Part shown: one piece after another, positions 45,392 through 54,570 of the stretch
Layout: each line of letters opens with the position of its first letter
Numbering within the stretch: position 1 is the first letter of the stretch
DNA from: JAXDLW01 sp050998755
Lineage (GTDB): Bacteria > Chloroflexota > Dormibacteria > DASZGP01
Direction: 5' to 3'
DNA: 64,000 bases
NCBI GenBank assembly: GCA_050998755.1
Contig: JBPCPW010000095.1
Span: forward strand, 1 to 64,000
Notes under the pieces: model-generated
Seen by the model: only the letters and a program-made list of their open reading frames with translations
Told to the model about the DNA's origin: nothing
Database searches by the model: none
Position numbers and translations under genes: made by a program

Positions 45392-47115
45392 TGGCGGCCA
45401 TCTCGCGCGTGGATGGGGTGCTTTTCAAGCGCGGCCTGTACGGCTCCCGGGCCTGGCTTACCGCCAACCGCGAGCGGGTCAACCAGCTGAACGTCTTCCC
45501 GGTTCCCGATGGGGACACCGGGACCAACATGCTCCTGACCCTTGAATCGGCCATCGAGGAGATCGCCAACGAGGACAGCAGCGACCTCTCGGTGGTCAGC
45601 GGGCGGGTGGCGCACGGCGCCCTGATGGGAGCGCGCGGCAACTCCGGCGTGATCCTGTCCCAGGTCCTGCGGGGCTTCTCGCAGGGTGTCGGCGACGCCA
45701 CGTCGGTCGACACCCAGCAGCTGGCCAAGGGCTTCGAGGAGGCCACCAGCGTGGCCTATCGTGGTGTGACCAAGCCCACCGAAGGGACCATCCTGACCGT
45801 CGCCCGCAAGGTGTCTGAGGCGGCGCTGGCCAAGGCCCCCTCGATTACCGACATCGCCGAGATGATGGAGATCGTGGTCAACGCCGCCCAGCGGGCGGTG
45901 GATGAGACCCCAAGCCAACTCGCGGTGCTGAGGGAGGCCGGGGTGGTCGACGCCGGCGGGTACGGGCTGATGATCATCCTGGAGGGCTTCCTAAAGACCG
46001 TCAAGGGACAGGAGATCCCGGGCTCGGTGCCCGTCGGGGCGGCCGCCGCCACGACGGCTCCCGTCGGGGCCCTGGAGCCCGCTGCGGCAAAGGTCGGCGC
46101 CTTTGCGCTTGAGACTCCCGAGGAGGGTTGGGGTTTCTGCACCGAGTTCCTGATCGAGGCGCCGAAGAAATCTTTCGCCCTGGTCCGGGAGGAGCTGACC
46201 CCACTGGGCAATTCCGCGGTCATCGTGGGGGACGACAAGCTGGTGCGGGTGCATATCCACACCCTGGACCCGGGCTCGCTGATCGCCCACGCGACGGGCT
46301 ACGGGACGTTGCAGAAGCTGAAGGTCGAGGACATGACCCGCCAGCACCACGAGATCCTCGCCCATGATGCCCCCGTCCCCGGCAGCAACGCCGCGTCGGT
46401 CCCCGCGGCCTCCAGCAACGGATCGAGCAATGGCCTGGCGGCCGCGGTCGCCGCGGTCGCCGGGGATGTCGGGGTTGTCGCGGTGGCAGTGGGAGGCGGC
46501 TTCAGGCGCATCTTCGAGGACCTCGGGGCGTCGGTGGTCGAGGGCGGGCAGACCATGAATCCGAGCACCGAGGACCTGCTCCAGGCCTGCAACGCGGTGG
46601 CCGCCGGCAGGGTGATCATCCTGCCCAACAACAAGAACGTGATCATGACCTCGCAGCAGGTCCAGGGGCTCTGCGAGAAGGAGGTCCGGGTGGTGCCGTC
46701 GCGCACCGTGCCGGAGGGGATCTCGGCAATGCTCAACCTTGACGGGGAGGGCGATTTCGAGGCCACCGTGAAGGCCATGACCGACTCCCTCGAAGGGGTC
46801 CAGACCATCGAGGTCACCACCGCGGTCAGGAGTACCTCGGTTGAGGGGCTGAAGATCAAGAACGGCGACTCGATCGCCGTGGTCAACGGCAAGATCAAGG
46901 CCGCCGGCAAGTCCCCCCGGGAGGTCATCGATGGCGCGCTGGAGCACGTCAAGCCCGAGGGCTACGAGCTCCTGACGATATATGCGGGCGAGGAGATTGA
47001 CGAGGCTGCGCTGGCGGAGACCACCGACCACCTCAAGGAGCGATTCCCCAAGCTGACGGTCGAGGCCCAGCGCGGGGAGCAGAGCCACTACCCCTACATC
47101 CTGTCGCTGGAATGA
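45391..47115 (+). CDS. fakA: FakA-like fatty acid kinase (DAK2 domain, YloV family)
   Basis: The N-terminal DhaL-type ATP-binding domain shows NVFPVPDGDTGTNM and HGALMGARGNSGVILSQ. The middle and C-terminal regions are of the FakA/YloV type, with NNKNVIMTSQQ. At 574 aa it is close to FakA length. FakA phosphorylates fatty acids bound to a FakB protein, and a DegV/FakB gene follows with a 4-nt overlap. The acyl-phosphate made could feed PlsY. Confidence 0.88.
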   Translation: MAAISRVDGVLFKRGLYGSRAWLTANRERVNQLNVFPVPDGDTGTNMLLTLESAIEEIANEDSSDLSVVSGRVAHGALMGARGNSGVILSQVLRGFSQGVGDATSVDTQQLAKGFEEATSVAYRGVTKPTEGTILTVARKVSEAALAKAPSITDIAEMMEIVVNAAQRAVDETPSQLAVLREAGVVDAGGYGLMIILEGFLKTVKGQEIPGSVPVGAAAATTAPVGALEPAAAKVGAFALETPEEGWGFCTEFLIEAPKKSFALVREELTPLGNSAVIVGDDKLVRVHIHTLDPGSLIAHATGYGTLQKLKVEDMTRQHHEILAHDAPVPGSNAASVPAASSNGSSNGLAAAVAAVAGDVGVVAVAVGGGFRRIFEDLGASVVEGGQTMNPSTEDLLQACNAVAAGRVIILPNNKNVIMTSQQVQGLCEKEVRVVPSRTVPEGISAMLNLDGEGDFEATVKAMTDSLEGVQTIEVTTAVRSTSVEGLKIKNGDSIAVVNGKIKAAGKSPREVIDGALEHVKPEGYELLTIYAGEEIDEAALAETTDHLKERFPKLTVEAQRGEQSHYPYILSLE

Positions 47116-47948
47116 CGCGGATCGTGGTCGATTCCACGAGCGACCTCCCGACCGCGACGATGGAGGAGCTGGGGATCCTCATGGTTCCGCTGAAGGTGCA
47201 TTTTGGCACCGAGGAGTTCCGCGACCGGGTTGAGCTGGGCCAGGACGATTTCTTCAAGAAGCTGGCGGAGGCCAGCGAACTGCCCAAGACCTCGCAGCCA
47301 TCACCGGGCGAGTTCCTGGAGGCCTATCAACGGATCCCGGACAACGATTCGATCCTCAGCATCCACCTCTCGGAAAAGCTCTCAGGGACGTACCAGTCGG
47401 CGGTCCTCGCCGCCCGGGAGCTCCCGGGCCGCGACATCCGGGTCATCGACACCGGTAACGTGACCGCAGCCGCCGGCCTCCTGGTACTGGTTGCCTCGGA
47501 CATGCTCAAGCAGGGCAAGGGCCCCGAAGAGGTCGAGGAGGCGCTGGTCGAGATGCGCGAAAGGACCCGGCTGCTGGCGATCCTCGACACCCTGAAGTAC
47601 GCGGTGATGGGCGGCCGCGTGAGCAAAGTCCAGGGCGCCCTGGGCGGCCTGCTCCGGGTCAAGGCGGTGATGCTGGTGCAGATGGGCGAGATCCATCGCC
47701 TGCCGCCTGCGCGGACCTGGGGCCAGGCGTTCCGGAGGGTGGTGGACGACATCAAGGCGCACGGCGGCGCGGACCGGATTGCGGTGATCGACGCCCAGGC
47801 CCCGGACAGCCGCGCTGCCCTTCGCGCGGAACTGGAAAAGACATTCCCGGGGACCCCGATCGTCGAGGGGTCGCTGGGGGCGGTCATCGGTACGCATGCC
47901 GGCCCCGGCGCCGTGGGCTGCGCGTACATCGCCAAGCGGGCCGGCTGA
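47112..47948 (+). CDS. DegV/FakB family fatty acid-binding protein
   Basis: A 278-aa DegV protein. Family signs are the N-terminal VVDSTSDLPTA, SQPSPGEFLEAYQ and LSIHLSEKLSGTYQSA, which form the fatty acid-binding pocket. Its overlap with the FakA gene (ATGA) supports a FakAB pair. Confidence 0.92.
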   Translation: MTRIVVDSTSDLPTATMEELGILMVPLKVHFGTEEFRDRVELGQDDFFKKLAEASELPKTSQPSPGEFLEAYQRIPDNDSILSIHLSEKLSGTYQSAVLAARELPGRDIRVIDTGNVTAAAGLLVLVASDMLKQGKGPEEVEEALVEMRERTRLLAILDTLKYAVMGGRVSKVQGALGGLLRVKAVMLVQMGEIHRLPPARTWGQAFRRVVDDIKAHGGADRIAVIDAQAPDSRAALRAELEKTFPGTPIVEGSLGAVIGTHAGPGAVGCAYIAKRAG

Positions 47949-47989
47949 CCCCCACCGACGCTCTCCAGCTCCAGGCCCCGGTCACCACC

Positions 47990-50011
47990 GTGAAATCGGT
48001 GACCCCGGCGTACGCGAAGAAGCTGGAGCGTCTCGGCATCCTCACCGTCGCCGACCTGCTCCGGTACTACCCGCGGCGACACGAGGACTACACCCAGCAG
48101 ACCTACGTCGCCTGGCTCAAGGAGGGCGCCAAACAGACAGTGCGCGTGCGGCTGGAGAGGGTCAGCATGCGGCCGGGGTTCAACCGCAAGGCCGTGGTCG
48201 AGGCCTACATGTCGGACGTGACCGGGCGGATGAAGGGGATGTGGTTCAACCAGCCGTGGCTGACGAACCAGCTGACGGTGGGGGACGAGATCACCCTCTC
48301 CGGCAAGGTCACCCGGCAGCGTGGCGGCGGGGGGCTGGTCATGCTGAACCCCGCCTTTGAGGCGACCGAGGGGGCATCGGGCTTGCACACCGGCCGCCTG
48401 GTGCCGCTGTACCGCGAATCGCAGGGGATCACGTCGAAGTGGTTACGCAAGGTCATCGCCGAGGCGTTGCCGGCGGCGGCCGGGCTGGGTGACGGGCTGC
48501 CCAGGGAGACCGCGGATCGGTACGACATGCCCCAGCTTTCAGAGGCCGTTCCCGACGTCCATTTCCCGGAGACCCAGGAGGACCTCGACCGCGCTCGCCG
48601 CCGTATCGCCTTCTACCAATTGGTGCTGATGCAGGTTGCGGTGCTGGTCAGCCGGGAGGAGCGTCTCAGCCACGTCGCCCCCCAGATCCCCTATGACGTG
48701 GAGCGCGCACGCGCGATCCGGGATGCGTTTCCCTTCGCCCTGACCAACGCGCAGCGCAAGGCGGCGCACGCCATCTTCGGCGACATGGCCGACCCGCGCC
48801 CGATGGCGCGGTTGCTGCAGGGCGATGTCGGTAGCGGCAAGACCGCCGTGGCCGCGATGGCCATCGCCATGGCGTCTGCCGGGGGGTTCCAGGCAATGTT
48901 CATGGCGCCCACCGAACTCCTGGCGCAACAGCATGCGCGAACCCTGCGCCCGCTCCTCGATCGCGTCGGGATCAATATGGAACTGCTGGTTGGCTCGACG
49001 CCGGCCTCGGCGCGGAGGACAGTGCTCGCGGGACTTGACAGCGGTTTTCTCGACGTGGTCGTGGGCACCCACGCCCTCATCGAAGACCCGGTCCAGCCGC
49101 GCTCCCTGGGACTGGTGATCACCGACGAACAGCACCGCTTCGGCGTTGGTCAGCGGGAGTCGCTGGCACGCAAGGGCCGGGCGCTGCACCCCCACGTCCT
49201 GTCGATGACCGCCACCCCCATCCCCAGGACGCTCCAGTTGACGCTCTACGGGGATCTGACGATCTCAGTCCTCGACGAGCTGCCGCCCGGTCGCCTTCCG
49301 GTCGAGACGCGCCTGATCCCCCCCGAAGAGCGCGAGGCGGCGTACGAGTTCGTCCGCCAGCAGGTGCAGCGCGGTCGGCAGGCCTTTGTCATCTGCCCAC
49401 TGGTCGAGGATTCGGACCTCATCCAGTTGCGCTCGGCCACCAGTGAGTACCAGCGATTGCAATCCGACGTCTTCCCCGACCTTCGGCTGGCGTTGCTGCA
49501 CGGTCGAATGAAGCCCAAGGACAAGGACGCCACGATGGAGGCCTTCAAGGCTGCGGACTACGACGTCCTGGTCAGCACCTCGGTGGTCGAGGTGGGGGTC
49601 GACGTTCCCAACGCGACGGTCATGATGATCGAGGGCGCCGAGCGTTTCGGGCTGGCCCAACTGCACCAGTTCCGCGGGCGGGTCGGTCGCGGCCATGACC
49701 GCGCGTACTGCCTGCTGTGCTCTGATGCCGACAAGCCCGAGGACAACAAGCGGCTCGACGCCCTGGTGCGCCTCGCCAGCGGCTTCGACCTGGCCGAGGT
49801 CGACCTCCAGCTGCGCGGCCCCGGGGACGTCCTTGGGGCCACCGGCCAACAGAGTGGACACGACGGGCTGATGGTCGCCGGCCTCCTCGATGCCCGCCTC
49901 ATATCGCTGGCCAGGGAGGAGGCGGAGCGGCTGATCGCCGCCGGCCTTGGGCGGTACCCCGAGCTGGCCGCGGCGGCGCGGGGATTCCATCTTCCTGGGA
50001 GCCTCTCCTGA
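47990..50011 (+). CDS. recG: ATP-dependent DNA helicase RecG
   Basis: RecG regresses stalled forks. The helicase motifs are LLQGDVGSGKT (I), DEQHRFG (II), TATPIPRTL (III) and, in the C-terminal half, QFRGRVGRG (VI). The wedge/OB domain is N-terminal. GTG 47990 is the first standard start, but the frame is open back to CTG 47945, which overlaps the DegV stop as CTGA and would restore eight to fifteen conserved-looking residues (LQAPVTTV). Confidence 0.95.
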   Translation: MKSVTPAYAKKLERLGILTVADLLRYYPRRHEDYTQQTYVAWLKEGAKQTVRVRLERVSMRPGFNRKAVVEAYMSDVTGRMKGMWFNQPWLTNQLTVGDEITLSGKVTRQRGGGGLVMLNPAFEATEGASGLHTGRLVPLYRESQGITSKWLRKVIAEALPAAAGLGDGLPRETADRYDMPQLSEAVPDVHFPETQEDLDRARRRIAFYQLVLMQVAVLVSREERLSHVAPQIPYDVERARAIRDAFPFALTNAQRKAAHAIFGDMADPRPMARLLQGDVGSGKTAVAAMAIAMASAGGFQAMFMAPTELLAQQHARTLRPLLDRVGINMELLVGSTPASARRTVLAGLDSGFLDVVVGTHALIEDPVQPRSLGLVITDEQHRFGVGQRESLARKGRALHPHVLSMTATPIPRTLQLTLYGDLTISVLDELPPGRLPVETRLIPPEEREAAYEFVRQQVQRGRQAFVICPLVEDSDLIQLRSATSEYQRLQSDVFPDLRLALLHGRMKPKDKDATMEAFKAADYDVLVSTSVVEVGVDVPNATVMMIEGAERFGLAQLHQFRGRVGRGHDRAYCLLCSDADKPEDNKRLDALVRLASGFDLAEVDLQLRGPGDVLGATGQQSGHDGLMVAGLLDARLISLAREEAERLIAAGLGRYPELAAAARGFHLPGSLS

Positions 50012-50012
50012 G

Positions 50013-50576
50013 GTGCCGTTAAGCGTTATCGGCGGCTTGTGGGGTGGGCGCAAGTTGAAATCTCCACCGCGTTCTGTTCGACCCACCTCCGCGATGCTGC
50101 GCCGGTCGTTGTTTGACATCCTGGGGCCGGGCATTGTGGGCAAGGTGGTGCTGGACCTGTATGCCGGCGCCGGCAGCCTCGGGATCGAGGCCCTTTCGAG
50201 GGGCGCGGCCCGGTGCGATTTCGTGGAGCGCGACCGGCGTACCGCCAACGTGGTCAAGGAGAACCTCGCGGCGCTGGCCGGCGCGGCTGACTCGGCCCGA
50301 GGTCGAGTACACTCCGGGGCTGTGGAGCGGTGGATCGAGCGCAACGGGCGCGCTCTCCGGGAATACGACCTGGTCCTTCTGGACCCACCGTATGGTGACC
50401 CCGGGTTGATGGCGGTGCTGGCCTCGATCGGGCGCGCGGGGGCGCTCAAACCCCAGGCCATGGTGGTCGTCGAGCGCCGCTCGGACGAGCATCCCGAACC
50501 GGTCGAGGGCCTGCTCGAAGTCCGCCGGGTGACGCACGGCGACTCCAGCCTGGTGATGATGCGGAGCGCAGGTTGA
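50013..50576 (+). CDS. rsmD: 16S rRNA G966 N2-methyltransferase RsmD
   Basis: The 187-aa protein has the N-terminal VIGGLWGGRKLKSP, the SAM loop LDLYAGAGSLGIEALSRGA and the catalytic LLDPPYGDP. GTG 50013 lies just after recG. It precedes coaD, a common pairing. Confidence 0.94.
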   Translation: MPLSVIGGLWGGRKLKSPPRSVRPTSAMLRRSLFDILGPGIVGKVVLDLYAGAGSLGIEALSRGAARCDFVERDRRTANVVKENLAALAGAADSARGRVHSGAVERWIERNGRALREYDLVLLDPPYGDPGLMAVLASIGRAGALKPQAMVVVERRSDEHPEPVEGLLEVRRVTHGDSSLVMMRSAG

Positions 50577-51061
50577 GAACCGCGATCTACCCCGGCAGTT
50601 TCGACCCCTTCACGCTTGGCCACCTGGACATCCTCGAACGGGCCTGCGGGATCTTCGACCGGGTCATCGTGGCGGTGCTCCGCAACCCCAACAAGACCCC
50701 CATGTTCAGCGTCGAGGAACGCATGGAGATGATCCGCGAGAGCGTATCGACCAATGACCGGGTCGAGGTGGCCGCCTTCGCAGGGCTGACGGTGGAGTTT
50801 GCCCAGCAGGTCGAGGCCGCGGCGATCGTGCGGGGACTGCGCGCGACCAGCGACTTCGAGAGCGAGTTCCAGATGGCGCTCTTCAACCGAAAATTGGCGC
50901 CCGGTATCACCACGGTGTTCCTCATGACCAGCTTCGCCAACGTCTTCCTCAGTTCATCCCTGATCAAGGAGGTCAACAGCCACGGGGGCGACGTCGAATT
51001 CGCCGTCCCGCCGTCGGTGGCGACGCGGCTTGCCCGGCTGCGCGAGAATAGGCAGTCGTGA
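50573..51061 (+). CDS. coaD: Phosphopantetheine adenylyltransferase
   Basis: The enzyme makes dephospho-CoA. The nucleotidyltransferase motif is YPGSFDPFTLGHLDI and the second is NVFLSSSLIKEV (ISSS type). Length is 162 aa. TTG 50573 overlaps the rsmD stop as TTGA. Confidence 0.96.
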   Translation: MRTAIYPGSFDPFTLGHLDILERACGIFDRVIVAVLRNPNKTPMFSVEERMEMIRESVSTNDRVEVAAFAGLTVEFAQQVEAAAIVRGLRATSDFESEFQMALFNRKLAPGITTVFLMTSFANVFLSSSLIKEVNSHGGDVEFAVPPSVATRLARLRENRQS

Positions 51062-51070
51062 GGAGTAAGG

Positions 51071-51586
51071 GTGAGTGAGATTGAGCCGGTCGCGCCTGAG
51101 CGCGACCATCGCAGCATCGTCGAGCTGATCGACCACCTGGAATATCTGGTGCATCGCGCTCAGCGCGTGCCCTTCACCCATAACGTGATGATCGACGAGG
51201 ACGAGATCCTCGACCTGCTGGACCAGATCCACGTCAACCTGCCGGAGGAGATCAAACAGGCGCGCACACTCCTTGCGGAACAGGAGCGCCTGCTCAGTGA
51301 GGCGCAGCAGGAGGCCGCGCGGATCAGCCAGGGGGCGGTGCAGAAGGCTGACGAGATGATGAAGGAGCACGAGGTCGCGCGCCGTGCCGAGTCGCACGGT
51401 AAGGCCCTGGTGCGCGAGGCCCAGACACGTGCCGAGGACCAGCGGCGCCAGGCCGACGAGTACGCCGCCGACGTGATGCAGCAACTCGAGTCGCACCTGG
51501 TGCGCACCGTGGCAACCGTCCGCAAGGCCCAGGAGACGCTGAGGAAGCCCGGCGCCAGTGCGGCCGTCGAGCCGCGATCGAAGTAG
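51071..51586 (+). CDS. SepIVA/DivIVA-like coiled-coil protein
   Basis: The 171-aa product has an N-terminal VELIDHLEYLVHRAQRVPFT and DEILDLLDQIHVNLPEEIKQ, as in mycobacterial SepIVA, followed by a long alanine/glutamate-rich coiled coil of about 70-150. It may act in cell division or polar wall growth; that is inferred from the family. GTG 51071 has GAGGAG upstream. Confidence 0.75.
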   Translation: MSEIEPVAPERDHRSIVELIDHLEYLVHRAQRVPFTHNVMIDEDEILDLLDQIHVNLPEEIKQARTLLAEQERLLSEAQQEAARISQGAVQKADEMMKEHEVARRAESHGKALVREAQTRAEDQRRQADEYAADVMQQLESHLVRTVATVRKAQETLRKPGASAAVEPRSK

Positions 51587-51603
51587 GGCGTCGCGCCCCT
51601 TGT

Positions 51604-51609
51604 TAGAAT
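51604..51609 (+). promoter_or_regulatory. Putative -10 box (TAGAAT), leaderless context
   Basis: TAGAAT ends 9 nt before the rpmF ATG, leaving no room for a ribosome binding site after the predicted transcription start. Confidence 0.5.
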
Positions 51610-51618
51610 TCCCGCCTT

Positions 51619-51795
51619 ATGGCAGTTCCCAAAGAGAAAACCAGCAAATCGAACAAGCGCAGCCGCCGCGCTCACCTGGCGCTGGCGAGGCCTGCGCTGG
51701 CGACCTGCAGCCAGTGCAAGCGTATGAAGCGTCCGCACACCATCTGCCCCAACTGCGGCTACTACAACGGCCGCGAGGTTCTCGAGACTGAGTAG
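51619..51795 (+). CDS. rpmF: Ribosomal protein L32
   Basis: The 58-residue protein begins MAVPKEKTSKSNKRSRRAH and has a four-cysteine zinc ribbon (CSQCKR and CPNCGYY). It precedes the fab genes, as in many bacteria. No ribosome binding site is evident. Confidence 0.95.
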   Translation: MAVPKEKTSKSNKRSRRAHLALARPALATCSQCKRMKRPHTICPNCGYYNGREVLETE

Positions 51796-51807
51796 CCGGC
51801 GGCAGGC

Positions 51808-52725
51808 GTGAGCCTGGCGCTGATCTTCCCCGGCCAGGGGGCCCAGGAACCGGGCATGGGGCGGGGACTTCTCGACGCTGGATCGCCGGCGCATGCGCTG
51901 GCCAGCGAGGCCTCCGATCTGGTCGGCCGCGACCTCGCGCAGCTGGCCTGTGAGGGCAGCGCCGAGGAGGTCCGGGCAACCGACGTGGCGCAGCCGCTCC
52001 TGCTCCTGCATTCGCTGGCCCTGCTGCAACTCGTGCCCGCTGATGTCCGGGCCTCGGCGGCCGGTTTCGCCGGCCACTCGCTCGGGGAGTACAGCGCGCT
52101 GGTGGCGGCCGGATCCCTGGATTGGCAGGACGCCATGCGATTGGTCCGCGAGCGCGCCCTGGCGATGGCCGAGGCATCCTCGCCCGATCAGGGGATGAGC
52201 GCGGTGCTGGCGCTGGATGAGCCTCAGGTGCAACTGGTCCTGGACCAGGGCGATGGAGGAGTCGCGGTTATCGCCAACCTCAACGCGCCTGGCCAGGTGG
52301 TGATCTCTGGGGAGCGGACGGCGCTGGAGGCCCTCACCGAGCCACTCAAGCAGGCCGGCGCGCGCCGCGTGATGCCCCTAGCCGTGGGCGGCGCCTTTCA
52401 CTCGCCGCTGATGAGCGCGGCGGCCGACCGGCTGGGAGCAGCGATCGACGCTGCGCCTCTTCGCGACGGCGGGCCCCAAGCGTTCAACATCGACGGTGCG
52501 GTGCGCACCCTACCGCTGGAGATCGCCGCCGCCCTGCGTGACCAGCTCACTTCACCGGTGCGCTGGGTGGACTGCGTCCGCACCCTGGCAGGGCTGGGTG
52601 CCGATCGCTTTGTCGAGCTTGGGCCAGGACAGACCCTGGCCGGCCTGGGGCGGCGAATCAGGCCCGAGGCCGCCTGGGTTTCAGCCACGACCCCCGCCGC
52701 CGTTGCGGCGGCGTTGGCGGCCTGA
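51808..52725 (+). CDS. fabD: Malonyl-CoA-ACP transacylase
   Basis: A 305-aa transacylase with the oxyanion motif FPGQGAQ and the active serine in AGHSLGEYSAL; a second catalytic His lies in GGAFHSPLM. The GTG start is 12 nt after rpmF. The usual plsX and fabH between rpmF and fabD are absent. Confidence 0.96.
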   Translation: MSLALIFPGQGAQEPGMGRGLLDAGSPAHALASEASDLVGRDLAQLACEGSAEEVRATDVAQPLLLLHSLALLQLVPADVRASAAGFAGHSLGEYSALVAAGSLDWQDAMRLVRERALAMAEASSPDQGMSAVLALDEPQVQLVLDQGDGGVAVIANLNAPGQVVISGERTALEALTEPLKQAGARRVMPLAVGGAFHSPLMSAAADRLGAAIDAAPLRDGGPQAFNIDGAVRTLPLEIAAALRDQLTSPVRWVDCVRTLAGLGADRFVELGPGQTLAGLGRRIRPEAAWVSATTPAAVAAALAA

Positions 52726-53474
52726 TGGACCTCAGCCTCGACGGTCGGGTCGCGTTGGTGACCGGCGCGAGCCGGGGGATCGGAAGGGCCATCGCCCTCG
52801 AACTCGCGGGCATGGGCGCCGCCGTCGCTGTGAATTACGCCAGCGGCGCGGACGCCGCGCAGGCGGTGGTGCGGGAGATCGAGGCGGCCGGGGGCCGGGC
52901 GCTGGCATTGCAGGCCGACGTCTCCGCACCGGCCTCCGCGGCGGGGCTGGTGGAGACCACGGTTCGCGAGCTGGGCGGCCTGGCGGTGCTGGTCAACAAC
53001 GCCGGGGTGACCCGCGACAACCTGGTCATGCGGATGAAGGACGAGGAGTGGCGCACGGTCCTGGAAACCGATCTCTCGGGTGCCTTCTACACCTGCCGGG
53101 CAGCGCTTCGGCCGATGCTCAAGTCCCGCTGGGGCCGGATCGTGAACGTCGCCTCGATCGCGGGGACGGCGGGTAACGCGGGCCAGGCCAACTACAGCGC
53201 CGCCAAGGCCGGTCTGATCGGGCTCACCAAGTCGATCAGCCGGGAGGTCGGGTCGCGGATGATCACCGTCAACGCCGTGGCGCCGGGGATGATCGATACC
53301 GACATGACCGCCTCACTCCCCGAGGAGATCACCCGGCGCGCCGCGGAGATGGCCTCCCTGGGCCGCATGGGCACCGCCGCCGAGGTCAGTGCCGCCGTCG
53401 CCTTCCTGGCCAGCCCCGCCGCCTCCTACATCACCGGGCAGGTGGTGGTGGTGGATGGCGGCCTGACCGCCTGA
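52725..53474 (+). CDS. fabG: 3-oxoacyl-ACP reductase
   Basis: An SDR reductase of 249 aa. The cofactor motif is TGASRGIGRAIA, the NNAG motif is in LVNNAGVTRDN, and the catalytic Ser-Tyr-Lys are in NVASIAG and ANYSAAKAG. It overlaps the fabD stop by one base. Confidence 0.97.
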   Translation: MDLSLDGRVALVTGASRGIGRAIALELAGMGAAVAVNYASGADAAQAVVREIEAAGGRALALQADVSAPASAAGLVETTVRELGGLAVLVNNAGVTRDNLVMRMKDEEWRTVLETDLSGAFYTCRAALRPMLKSRWGRIVNVASIAGTAGNAGQANYSAAKAGLIGLTKSISREVGSRMITVNAVAPGMIDTDMTASLPEEITRRAAEMASLGRMGTAAEVSAAVAFLASPAASYITGQVVVVDGGLTA

Positions 53475-53498
53475 GCACCACCGACTTTAGGCGGCGGG

Positions 53499-53529
53499 TT
53501 GCAGACGGCGACCGGTTTTCCCGTACAAT
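53499..53529 (+). promoter_or_regulatory. Putative promoter of acpP (TTGCAG / TACAAT)
   Basis: TTGCAG at 53499-53504 and TACAAT at 53524-53529 are spaced 19 nt. The -10 overlaps an in-frame ATG (53528), so initiation is placed at ATG 53540, 10 nt after the -10 box. Confidence 0.55.
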
Positions 53530-53539
53530 GCGGAATCGT

Positions 53540-53791
53540 ATGGCCGACGCACCCACGTTCGACAAGTTCAAGGGCATCATCGCCGACCAGCTCGGCGTGG
53601 AGTCCGAGCAGGTAGTTCCCGAGGCATCCTTCGTCGACGATCTCAATGCCGATTCCCTCGACCTCGTCGAGCTGATCATGGCCTTTGAGGAGGAGTACGG
53701 GATGGAGATCTCCGATGAGGACGCCGAGAAGATCGGCACCGTCGGTCAGTCTTGGGATTATGTCCAGGAGAAGCTCGGCATCACCACCTGA
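53540..53791 (+). CDS. acpP: Acyl carrier protein
   Basis: The 83-aa acidic protein has the phosphopantetheine serine in LNADSLDLVELIM. ATG 53540 is chosen because the upstream ATG lies in the promoter. It carries acyl chains for FabD, FabG and PlsY-linked lipid synthesis. Confidence 0.96.
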   Translation: MADAPTFDKFKGIIADQLGVESEQVVPEASFVDDLNADSLDLVELIMAFEEEYGMEISDEDAEKIGTVGQSWDYVQEKLGITT

Positions 53792-54491
53792 GCGCGGCGC
53801 CCTCGGCGCGGCGGATGACCTGGAGACGCTTCAAGACCTGCTGGGCGTGCGCTTCCGCCGTCCCGAGTTGCTGCAACGTGCCCTGACCCATTCGTCCTGG
53901 GCCCACGAGCACCCTCAGACCGAGGCCGACGACAACGAGCGTCTCGAGTTCCTGGGCGACGCGGTCATCGAGCTGGTCGCGGGGGAGGCGCTCTTCCGTG
54001 CCGACGCCGCTGCGGGGGAGGGCGCCCTCACCCTTCGCCGAGCCGCCATGGTCAGCACCGGTGCGCTGGCGGCAGCGGCCCGCAAGATCGACCTGGGTCC
54101 TTTCCTGCGCGTCGGCCGCGGCGTGGACAGGGCTGGGGGTCGAGACCTGGACAGCCTGCTGGCCAATGCATTGGAGGCGGTCCTCGGGGCGATCTACCTG
54201 GACCGCGGTCTGCGCGTCGCCGCCGCCACCTTCCACCGCCTGGCTTCGCCCACGGGCGAGGACGAGAACCACAAGGGGCGCCTCCAGGAGCTCACCCAGG
54301 CCGAGGGTGCAGGCGCACCCCGCTACGTCGTCGCCGACACCTCGGGCCCGAGCCACCGGCGCAGCTACCGGGTGGAGGCCTGGCTCGGAGAGGAGGTACT
54401 GGGGGAGGGCCTCGGCTCCACTCGGCGCGCTGCCGAGCAGGCCGCGGCGGCCCAGGCGCTGGCCACAAGATATGGTGGCGAAGAGGCCTGA
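53760..54491 (+). CDS. rnc: Ribonuclease III
   Basis: The catalytic signature NERLEFLGDAVIEL and downstream acidic residues are present, followed by a double-stranded RNA-binding domain at about 170-243. The only standard start before the conserved core is ATG 53760, which overlaps acpP by 32 nt; a CTG near 53820 is an alternative. It would process the stems around 16S and 23S. Confidence 0.93.
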   Translation: MSRRSSASPPERGALGAADDLETLQDLLGVRFRRPELLQRALTHSSWAHEHPQTEADDNERLEFLGDAVIELVAGEALFRADAAAGEGALTLRRAAMVSTGALAAAARKIDLGPFLRVGRGVDRAGGRDLDSLLANALEAVLGAIYLDRGLRVAAATFHRLASPTGEDENHKGRLQELTQAEGAGAPRYVVADTSGPSHRRSYRVEAWLGEEVLGEGLGSTRRAAEQAAAAQALATRYGGEEA

Positions 54492-54505
54492 TCGGCGCGA
54501 CATGT

Positions 54506-54534
54506 TGCAGCTGCGGGTGATCGATGGGATAATT
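54506..54534 (+). promoter_or_regulatory. Promoter of smc (TTGCAG-N17-GATAAT)
   Basis: TTGCAG at 54506-54511 and GATAAT at 54529-54534 have the ideal 17-nt spacing. A GAGGCGGG-like ribosome binding site precedes GTG 54571. Confidence 0.6.
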
Positions 54535-54570
54535 GCCGTCCGTGGGCTGGGGAACGTGAGGCGGGTCTGA

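Noticed and set aside
53528..53530. ATG 53528 as acpP start
   Set aside because: It overlaps the TACAAT -10 box, and ATG 53540 gives the normal ACP N-terminus.
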